From: Caldifarciminota bacterium
Lineage (GTDB): Bacteria > Hydrothermota > E44-bin80
Direction of reading: 5' to 3'
NCBI GenBank assembly: GCA_023127905.1
Contig: JAGMEZ010000604.1
Span: 1-5,925 of the forward strand
Length of the DNA stretch: 5,925 nucleotides
Shown here: positions 1 through 5,925 of the stretch, one piece after another
How the letters are laid out: each line of letters begins with the position of its first letter
Numbering within the stretch: position 1 is the first letter of the stretch
Program-made: the position numbers and the translations under genes
Notes under the pieces: generated by a model
Databases searched by the model: none
What the model was told of the DNA's origin: nothing
The model's input: only the letters and a program-made list of their open reading frames with translations

Positions 1-842
1 CGAACCCCTCGGCTGAGAAATTGATTGGTTTAACCACTACACCTAAAAAGAAAATTACTTTATTTAATGTTCTAACACCCTCTTCACTGAAGATAGCCAT
101 GGCTAATGTCAGCAAAGCTGCACTGACTGGAACGACCAGACCCAAGCCCTATGAGCTGACAGTTAAGAGACTCGACGGAACTCTGGTTGACGTGGAGGTG
201 TTCATAGGTTTGGTACAATATGAAGGAAAACCTCATATGTTGGGCACAGCGAGAGACATCACCGAACGTAAACGGGCGTATGAAATGCTTCAGAAGAGTA
301 AGGAGAAATACAGGTTATTAAGTGAAAATGTTCCAGCTGTAGTTTACTCAGCACTCCCTGACAAACAATCTTCCAATCTTTTTATATCTAGTAAGGCTGA
401 AGAACTCACGGGTTATAATGCTGAGCAGTTTTTGCAAAGCCCAGAATTATGGGATGACATTATTCATCCTGAGGATCGAGAGTATGTGTGGCAAAAAATC
501 GAAGAGCACCGAAAGAAAAAGATAGTACTTTATGTTGAATATCGCATAATAACAAAAGACAAAAAGATTAAATGGATAAAAGACACAGCAACACCCATAT
601 TTGATAATAATGGTCATATCGTTAGGATTGATGGTTTTATGGAAGACATCACTGAACGCAAGCGGGTAGAGGAGTCGCTTAAGAAGAAAAATGAGGAATT
701 GGAAAGATTTAACAAATTCGCAGTGGGCAGAGAGTTGAAGATGATTGAATTGAAGAAGAAAATAAACGAACTTCTTCTTAAAATGGATAAAAAACCTAAG
801 TATAAAATACCTGAAAGGATTAATACGGAGATTAATAAATGA
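1..842 (+). CDS. PAS-domain sensor protein without kinase core, 5'-truncated by window edge
   Basis: The reading frame is open to the window edge (first complete codon at 3) and stops with TGA at 840-842. The codons at 3-29 read NPSAEKLIG, the conserved helix of a PAS fold, so the true start lies upstream and a TTG at 21 would begin inside the domain. A first PAS remnant runs from 3 to about 270 and ends in ARDITERKR. A second PAS (PAS_3-like, with WDDIIHPED) spans about 309-656 and ends in EDITERKR. A charged helical tail follows, with FNKFAVGRELKMIELKK in about 708-762, then a short lysine-rich end. There is no H-box, ATPase, receiver, cyclase or DNA-binding domain in the visible part, and no membrane segment; either could lie in the missing N-terminus. 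PAS domains bind small ligands or cofactors or mediate dimerisation; no cofactor-specific residue is recognisable. The stop overlaps the next start (ATGA), suggesting coupled expression with the kinase. Inferred role: accessory sensor or partner. Domain call confident, function not. Confidence 0.88.
   Translation, partial: NPSAEKLIGLTTTPKKKITLFNVLTPSSLKIAMANVSKAALTGTTRPKPYELTVKRLDGTLVDVEVFIGLVQYEGKPHMLGTARDITERKRAYEMLQKSKEKYRLLSENVPAVVYSALPDKQSSNLFISSKAEELTGYNAEQFLQSPELWDDIIHPEDREYVWQKIEEHRKKKIVLYVEYRIITKDKKIKWIKDTATPIFDNNGHIVRIDGFMEDITERKRVEESLKKKNEELERFNKFAVGRELKMIELKKKINELLLKMDKKPKYKIPERINTEINK
827..830 (+). promoter_or_regulatory. Ribosome binding site for the membrane histidine kinase
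   Basis: GGAG lies 8 bases upstream of the ATG at 839, inside the last codons of the preceding gene. Good spacing plus the ATGA stop/start overlap supports 839 as the start, and the protein from there begins directly with a short basic stretch and a membrane helix, as expected. Confidence 0.7.
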
Positions 843-3800
843 CTATTCGAATAAAAACTCAAATCCTCGTTTTCTCACTTATTGTAGTTTTTGCTATTGT
901 TAGCATTATAGTCAATGAGACAATTTCAAAAAGAATTACTAAACAACAAATTTATAGTCATTTAGAGACCAATGCATACTCAAGAGCACACCATATCGAA
1001 ACTTATTTGGAAGAAGAAAAAGAAGCAATCAACCAATTATCAGAAAGCATTATCATTGAAAGGTATTTATTAACAGATAAACATGATAAAAACTATACTA
1101 ATAGGCGTAAAGATGTTATGCGAAGATTGGAATATACTGTCAGGATAGAGAAATCTATATATGATATATTTGTTTTAGATAAAAATGGGATAATCGTTGC
1201 TTCAAGTGATAAGGAGGATATTGGAAGAGACAAAAGTAACGACCCCTATTTTCTGGGAGGGAAAAAAGGAGCTTTTATAAAAGATGCTTATATTTCTTCA
1301 AAGAAAAAAAGAAGTACCATCGCTTTTTCAGCACCAATTTATGATGAAGATTATATTGTCTTCCTGGGTGTTATTGTTGCAAGGGTATCAACAGAAAAAT
1401 TAGACCGCATAACAACAGATAGAACTGGTTTAGGAAAAACAGGAGAGATTTATCTTGTTAATAGAGAAGGCTACATGATAACCCCATCAAGGTTTGTAGA
1501 TAATTCTTTCCTGAAATTGAAAGTTGATACAGAAAATACAAGGATTTGTTTTAGAGATGTTGGACTTTTTGGAACAGAAGAGCACGAACATGAGCCGGTT
1601 GTATGTAAGAATTATCTGGACGAGAATGTTATTGGTATTCATGCACACATACATGAGATGGGATGGGCTTTGCTTGCAGAGATAAGTGAAAAAGAGGCAT
1701 TTGCTCCAGTTTTCAGAATAAGGTACACAATACTATTGATTCTTTTCATTCTTTTAGCTGGTGGTATAACCTTTGCTGTCTTTATATCCAGAACAATAAC
1801 ACAACCAATTAAAAAATTACGTCACGGCACCGAAGAGATAATAAAAGGGAATCTTGATTTAAAAGTCGGAACCAGGGCAAAAGATGAGATCGGACAACTA
1901 TCACGGGCATTTGATAAAATGACAAATAGTCTGAAAAAGTCCAGAGAGGAAGTGGAGACGTACAGCAAACACCTTGAGAAGGAGGTTGAGGAAAGAACTA
2001 ATGAATTGAGCATCCAATTAGAAAAAAGTGAACAGCAGAGGATGTCAATATTAAATATTATGCAGGACATTGATGAGTCAAATATAAATTTAAAATTGCA
2101 TATAAACAAGCGCAGGAAGGTAGAAAAAAAGTTACAGGAGAGCGAGAAAAAATACCGAGAACTCATTAACAATTCAATTGATGGTGTAATATCCGTTGAT
2201 ATGCAGATGAACATTACTATATGGAATCCTGGAGCAGAAAAAATATTTGGATATACAGAAAAGGAAATACTGGGACAGAGTTTGATGAAGATTGTTCCGC
2301 AAAGATACAGGAAAGCAAAGAAAAAAGGATTTAATAAGTTTAAAAAAACTGGAATTAGTTTAGTTTCAGGAAACCCAATAGAGCTTGCTGGCATAAGGAA
2401 AGATGGAACAGAAGTCCCAGTAGAACTTGCTGTCTCAATAAAAAAATCTGGGAAGAAACACTTCTCCACTGCAGTAATAAGAGACATTTCAATTCGAAAG
2501 CGAGCAGAAGAAGCACTTCAAGAGAGTGAGGAGCGATTCCGATTAGCCTTTGAAGAAGGACCTGTCGGCATGGCTATTATTGACAGGGATTATACGATTC
2601 ACGCAGCAAATAAAATTCTCTGCTTGATGTTTGAATATTCAGAAAAAGAACTTACCAGATTAACACTTGCAGACATTTCCCATCCTGACGATATTAAAAA
2701 AGAGGTGAAACTCATAGAAAATTTATTCAAAGGGAAAACCCCTAACTATAGGCTTGTGAAACGGTACATTAAAAAGAGCAAAGAGGTTCTATGGGGTAAC
2801 CTGACAGTAACAGTTCTTCGTTTCAGTGAATCAAAACCACCTTATGGATTGGTAATGATTGAAGATATCACCGAACGAAAGAAAACAGAAGAAAAACTAC
2901 AATACCAGGCAAATTTGCTTCAAAATGTCTCAGATGCAATTATTTCTTATGACACTGATTTTAACATCCGAACATGGAATAAAGCTGCTGAGGATATGTA
3001 CGGTTGGAAGGAAAATGAAGTTTTTGGTAAACCAGTTTATAAAATTATTAAAACGGATTTTCCAAACACCGAAAGAGATAAAGTGATTAAGCAATTCTAT
3101 AAAAAAGGGTATTGGAATGGTGAAGTCATCGAGAAACGTAAGGATGATTCAATTCTCAATGTCCGTTCATCCGTTTCTATGATTAAAGATACTGCAGGAA
3201 ATCAAATCGGTGCGATAGCCGTCAACAGGGATATAACAGAGCTAAAAAAAGCAGAAGATGAAATGCGCCAATCGGAAGAAAAGTATAGAAATATTGTTGA
3301 ACTTGCTCCTGATGGTATAATAATGTTAGATCTGAAAGGAGCAATCACATCATACAATACTGCTTTCTCAAATATGACAGGATATTCTAAAGACGAAATA
3401 ATTGGTAAATATTTCTCGGAACTACCTACCATACAAATGGAAGATATTCATAAACTTCAAAATATTATCTCCTCTCGACATCAAATAAAAAATCATAAAC
3501 CATTTGAAATAAATTGGATTCGTAAGGATGGAACCAAAGGATCCGCCGAAGTTCTTATTAGTTTAATGAAACGTAACGACAAAGTGTCCGGCTTTCAAGC
3601 AATTGTAAGAGATATTACTGAACGGAAAAAGGTAGAACAAGCATTGAAAGAAAGCGAAGAACGATACCGGTTTTTAGTCGAGATGATGAGCGAAGGATTT
3701 GCTATACAAGATGAAAATGGCGTTATAACTTATGTCAATGATGCATTCTGTAAAATGGTTGAATATTCCAAAGACGAACTCATCGGTCTTCCTGTATTCG

Positions 3801-4648
3801 ATCTTTTAGATGAAACAAATAAGAAAATAGCGCTCGAACGAATAAAAAAACAAGAAAACGAGTGGAGTGAAAACTATGACATTATATGGACAACCAAAGA
3901 CGAAAGAAAAATCCACACAATCGTTTCCCCAGCAGCACTCCATGATTCATATGGCAATTATATAGGAAGCTTCGCAGTCTTAACTGACATCACCAAACGA
4001 AAGCGGATAGAGGAACATATTAGAGAATCACTCAAAGAGAAAGAAGTGCTATTAAAAGAAATCCACCACCGTGTCAAGAACAATATGCAGATTATTTCAA
4101 GTCTGCTCAATCTCCAATCCAGATATATAACAGACAAACAAGCTATTGAAATGTTTACCGAAAGTCAGGATCGAATAAAATCAATGGCTCTTGTTCACGA
4201 GAAACTTTACAGGTCAAAGGATTTCACCAAAATTAATTTTAAAGAGTACATTGAGTCCCTATCAAAAAGTTTGCTCAGGTCATATGATGAAAAAAGAAGT
4301 AAAATCACCCTAAAAATTAATGTTTCAGATGTTCTGCTGGGAGTCGATTATGCTATTCCCTGTGGATTGGTAATTAATGAACTGGTTTCAAACTCTCTTA
4401 AACATGCTTTCCCAGAAGGCAAAGAGGGTGAAATTACAATATCATTCCAATCACCTAAAATAAATGAGTTTATTCTTATAGTCGGTGACAATGGAATTGG
4501 TTTACCCAAAGATTTTGATTTTAATAAAACAGAATCATTGGGTTTATATCTTGTTTCAATTTTAGCAAAAGACCAACTCCAGGGAAAAATATCAGTAGAT
4601 GGAACCAAAGGGACAAAATTTCAAATTACATTTGAAAAGGTGAATTAA
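839..4648 (+). CDS. Membrane sensor histidine kinase: dCache-HAMP-PAS(x5)-HisKA_2-HATPase
   Basis: Complete 1269-residue sensor kinase that should autophosphorylate on His in response to an external ligand and pass phosphate to a receiver. Visible order: membrane helix 9-25; extracytoplasmic double-Cache-like domain about 30-290 (IFVLDKNGIIVASS near 108, GLGKTGEIYLVNREGYMITP from 197, a His/Cys-rich stretch 237-272, then GWALLAEISEKEAFAPV); membrane helix about 297-316; HAMP about 318-370 with DEIG at 349-352; coiled coil to about 437; five PAS domains starting near 439, 567, 694, 816 and 943, each closing with a DIT(E)RK-like linker. The HisKA_2 H-box has IHHRVKNN at 1075-1082, with His1077 the likely phosphoacceptor by family alignment. 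The ATPase has an N-box (NELVSN 1180-1185), G1 box DNGIGLP (1217-1223), SLGLYLV (1233-1239) and GTKGTKF near the end. All core kinase motifs look intact. There is no receiver in the protein, but the next gene begins with one, 1 base overlapping, so that is the obvious partner. The ligand is unknown. HWE-type kinase is an alternative label, but the RVKNNMQ H-box and QSRYI region fit HisKA_2 better. Confidence 0.95.
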   Translation: MTIRIKTQILVFSLIVVFAIVSIIVNETISKRITKQQIYSHLETNAYSRAHHIETYLEEEKEAINQLSESIIIERYLLTDKHDKNYTNRRKDVMRRLEYTVRIEKSIYDIFVLDKNGIIVASSDKEDIGRDKSNDPYFLGGKKGAFIKDAYISSKKKRSTIAFSAPIYDEDYIVFLGVIVARVSTEKLDRITTDRTGLGKTGEIYLVNREGYMITPSRFVDNSFLKLKVDTENTRICFRDVGLFGTEEHEHEPVVCKNYLDENVIGIHAHIHEMGWALLAEISEKEAFAPVFRIRYTILLILFILLAGGITFAVFISRTITQPIKKLRHGTEEIIKGNLDLKVGTRAKDEIGQLSRAFDKMTNSLKKSREEVETYSKHLEKEVEERTNELSIQLEKSEQQRMSILNIMQDIDESNINLKLHINKRRKVEKKLQESEKKYRELINNSIDGVISVDMQMNITIWNPGAEKIFGYTEKEILGQSLMKIVPQRYRKAKKKGFNKFKKTGISLVSGNPIELAGIRKDGTEVPVELAVSIKKSGKKHFSTAVIRDISIRKRAEEALQESEERFRLAFEEGPVGMAIIDRDYTIHAANKILCLMFEYSEKELTRLTLADISHPDDIKKEVKLIENLFKGKTPNYRLVKRYIKKSKEVLWGNLTVTVLRFSESKPPYGLVMIEDITERKKTEEKLQYQANLLQNVSDAIISYDTDFNIRTWNKAAEDMYGWKENEVFGKPVYKIIKTDFPNTERDKVIKQFYKKGYWNGEVIEKRKDDSILNVRSSVSMIKDTAGNQIGAIAVNRDITELKKAEDEMRQSEEKYRNIVELAPDGIIMLDLKGAITSYNTAFSNMTGYSKDEIIGKYFSELPTIQMEDIHKLQNIISSRHQIKNHKPFEINWIRKDGTKGSAEVLISLMKRNDKVSGFQAIVRDITERKKVEQALKESEERYRFLVEMMSEGFAIQDENGVITYVNDAFCKMVEYSKDELIGLPVFDLLDETNKKIALERIKKQENEWSENYDIIWTTKDERKIHTIVSPAALHDSYGNYIGSFAVLTDITKRKRIEEHIRESLKEKEVLLKEIHHRVKNNMQIISSLLNLQSRYITDKQAIEMFTESQDRIKSMALVHEKLYRSKDFTKINFKEYIESLSKSLLRSYDEKRSKITLKINVSDVLLGVDYAIPCGLVINELVSNSLKHAFPEGKEGEITISFQSPKINEFILIVGDNGIGLPKDFDFNKTESLGLYLVSILAKDQLQGKISVDGTKGTKFQITFEKVN
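2153..4003 (+). repeat. Tandem array of five PAS-domain units within the kinase gene
   Basis: Five diverged in-frame units start at about 2153, 2537, 2918, 3284 and 3665, giving periods of 128, 127, 122 and 127 codons. Each unit has a YR/FR-type entry after a charged SEE/SEK helix, a central N-x-A/G-like helix followed by GY/EYS-type residues, and an exit linker at 2483, 2864, 3230, 3611 and 3986 coding DIS(I)RK, DITERK, DITELK, DITERK and DITKRK. The units are diverged over most of their length and similar mainly at the linkers, so they are an old domain array rather than a recent tandem duplication. Cofactor or ligand specificity cannot be read from the sequence. Confidence 0.85.
4638..4643 (+). 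promoter_or_regulatory. Ribosome binding site for the receiver/HisKA_3 hybrid gene
   Basis: AGGTGA, complementary to the anti-Shine-Dalgarno end of 16S rRNA, ends 4 bases before the ATG at 4648 and lies within the last codons of the upstream kinase. Together with the TAATG stop/start overlap it supports 4648 as the start and suggests translational coupling or reinitiation. Confidence 0.65.
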
Positions 4649-5925
4649 TGAAGAAAAAGCGTATCCTGATTGTCGAAGATGAAAGAATTGTTGCCGAGGA
4701 TATTAAACATAGTTTAATAAAACTTGGCTATGATGTCTCCGGGATTGCTGCATCGTGTGAGGGAGCACTTAAAAATGTTAGAGAGACATTTCCTGATTTA
4801 ATACTGATGGACATCGTTCTTCGAGGAAAGATGTCCGGCGTTGAGGCAAGTAAAGAAATACGAGCAAGATACAACATTCCTGTAGTTTATCTTACTGCGT
4901 ACACTAATGAGAAAGTATTAGAACAGGCAAAAGTAACAGAACCGTATGGATACATAATTAAACCATTTGACGAAAAAGAACTATACAGTACATTAAAAAT
5001 TGCACTCTATAAACATGAATTGGAGACAAAATTAAAAGAAAGTGAAGAGCGTTATCGCTCTATTTTCTCAAACAGCCCTGACTACATTTACCTGACTGAT
5101 GTTGAAGGAAATCTTCTGGACGCTAATCCTGCATTGTTAGATCGCATAAAATTATCCGTTGAGGACTTTCATAAAATGAATTTCAAGGATTTTTATGAGG
5201 GAGACAATATTGAAGAGGTGCTGAATTCTGTTGCAAAAATACGCGATGGAAAGGAAATTAAAGGACTACAGGTTCGTGCTAAAACTCCAAAAGGTAAGAT
5301 CTTTGAATGCGAAGTTAATGCAGTTCCATTATGGGAAAACGGAAAGGTAACCAAAATACTAAATATTGCCCGTGATATCACTGAGCGGATAAAAGCACTG
5401 GAGAAACTCAAACAGCATCAATGGATGCTTGAAGTCTCTGAACGGGAGCTTAAGAAATTTTCACGTAGGATATTGTCAGTCCGGGAAGAAGAAAAGAAAA
5501 AACTTTCAGCTAATTTACATGATGAGGTGGGTTCTATGGCAGTTATCTTGAGCGCTCACTTAAGCAATATTGAAGAAGAAATAAAAGATAATAATTTAAA
5601 AAATGCACTCAAGATAATAGATAAGAGTAAACGTGCGTTTGCGAAAATAATTACAAGATTGAAAAATATAGCAGTGAATTTAAGACCTCCTGATTTAGAA
5701 ATCATCGGTCTTCCAGACGCATTGAGAGAATATTTTTTTAATATAAGAAAACAAACAGGAATTACAATACATTCTCGAATAAATATGAATAACAAAAAAC
5801 TCAGTGATGAAGCAGCAATTACCTTGTACAGAATAGTTCAGGAATCTGTCACAAATATAATCAAACATGCTAAGGCTACAAAAATAACAATACAATTGTC
5901 CTCGATGAAGGGTGGAACTACACTA
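4648..5925 (+). CDS. Hybrid response regulator/histidine kinase: REC-PAS-HisKA_3-HATPase, 3'-truncated by window edge
   Basis: The ATG at 4648 overlaps the upstream TAA by one base, and the frame stays open for 426 codons to the window edge. Residues 1-120 are a receiver: acidic pocket E10/D11, phosphoacceptor Asp55 in LILMDIVL, Thr83 in VVYLTAYT, and Lys105 in IIKPF. This receiver type (with TEPYGYIIKPF) is often found beside HisKA_2 kinases. A helix with LKESEERYRS leads into one PAS domain, about 136-246, closing with ARDITER. A coiled coil follows, then a HisKA_3 H-box with KLSANLHDEVGS, phosphoacceptor His291 and adjacent Asp292. The conserved NLRPPDLEIIGL (344-355) and an ATPase N-box (YRIVQESVTNIIKHA, E399 and N403) are visible; the G boxes lie beyond the edge. 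No membrane segment is seen, so it is probably cytoplasmic. HisKA_3 kinases usually phosphorylate NarL/LuxR-type regulators. With its N-terminal receiver this protein probably takes phosphate from the upstream kinase and gates its own kinase. The DxxxQ phosphatase position is Ser296 instead of Gln. Confidence 0.93.
   Translation, partial: MKKKRILIVEDERIVAEDIKHSLIKLGYDVSGIAASCEGALKNVRETFPDLILMDIVLRGKMSGVEASKEIRARYNIPVVYLTAYTNEKVLEQAKVTEPYGYIIKPFDEKELYSTLKIALYKHELETKLKESEERYRSIFSNSPDYIYLTDVEGNLLDANPALLDRIKLSVEDFHKMNFKDFYEGDNIEEVLNSVAKIRDGKEIKGLQVRAKTPKGKIFECEVNAVPLWENGKVTKILNIARDITERIKALEKLKQHQWMLEVSERELKKFSRRILSVREEEKKKLSANLHDEVGSMAVILSAHLSNIEEEIKDNNLKNALKIIDKSKRAFAKIITRLKNIAVNLRPPDLEIIGLPDALREYFFNIRKQTGITIHSRINMNNKKLSDEAAITLYRIVQESVTNIIKHAKATKITIQLSSMKGGTTL

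Noticed and set aside
21..23. TTG at 21 as the start of the first gene
   Set aside because: The frame is open upstream, and codons 3-20 encode NPSAEK, which joins seamlessly to LIG as a PAS core motif. The start is outside the window.
1822..2487. 221-codon minus-strand open frame
   Set aside because: It lies wholly opposite the HAMP, coiled-coil and PAS coding region of an intact kinase. Its translation is Ser/Phe/Ile-rich with no recognisable domain, as expected for the complement of Lys/Glu-rich AT-rich coding DNA.
2859..3086. 75-codon plus-strand open frame in another frame
   Set aside because: It overlaps intact PAS-coding sequence of the kinase, and its product shows no domain.
2537..4003. 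LOV (flavin) or FixL-like heme PAS among the kinase PAS domains
   Set aside because: No NCRFLQ-like LOV motif is present. The cysteines in NKILCLMF and NDAFCKMVEY are not in the flavin-adduct context, and I could not align a FixL-type heme His with confidence.
839..4648. Fusion or frameshift artefact explaining the unusual length of the kinase
   Set aside because: The frame is continuous, domain order is sensible from membrane helix to ATPase, and PAS units are evenly spaced with intact linkers. Length is due to five PAS domains.
5193..5895. Three minus-strand open frames opposite the hybrid kinase gene
   Set aside because: The plus frame here encodes clear PAS, HisKA_3 and ATPase motifs. 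The minus products are low-complexity shadows.

Overview
The window is one unbroken same-strand block of signal-transduction genes with no intergenic DNA: the 3' part of a PAS-domain protein gene (1-842), a complete 1269-residue multi-PAS membrane histidine kinase (839-4648), and the 5' part (426 codons) of a response-regulator/histidine-kinase hybrid (4648 to the window edge). The genes overlap by 4 bases (ATGA at 839-842) and by 1 base (TAATG at 4646-4650). Each internal start has a Shine-Dalgarno-like sequence inside the preceding gene, so the three are very probably co-transcribed and translationally coupled. Promoter and terminator must lie outside the window.

The organism cannot be named from this sequence. 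The DNA is AT-rich with strong local variation (hand counts of G+C: about 45% in 1-300, 28% in 901-1200, 38% in 3901-4200). GGAG and AGGTGA ribosome-binding sites and a HisKA_3 (NarX/DesK-type) kinase favour a bacterium. The mix of Cache, HAMP, serial PAS, HisKA_2 and the 'GRELKMIELKK' helix is common in environmental, often anaerobic, signal-rich lineages such as Desulfobacterota, Nitrospirota-like groups and anammox planctomycetes. That placement is inference only.

Likely logic: the middle protein senses an extracytoplasmic ligand through a double-Cache-like domain and passes the signal through HAMP and five cytoplasmic PAS domains to a HisKA_2/HATPase core. It has no receiver of its own. 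The next gene starts with a receiver (Asp55) followed by PAS and a second kinase core of a different family (HisKA_3, His291). A plausible route is HisKA_2 kinase to receiver of the hybrid to altered activity of the HisKA_3 kinase, whose usual partners are NarL/LuxR-type DNA-binding regulators; one would be expected just downstream. The first gene ends in PAS domains and a helical tail without a kinase and may be an accessory sensor. The three proteins carry eight PAS domains in under 6 kb. I saw no RNA gene, mobile element, CRISPR array or terminator. The parts are familiar; the arrangement of two kinase families joined by a receiver is the most interesting point.
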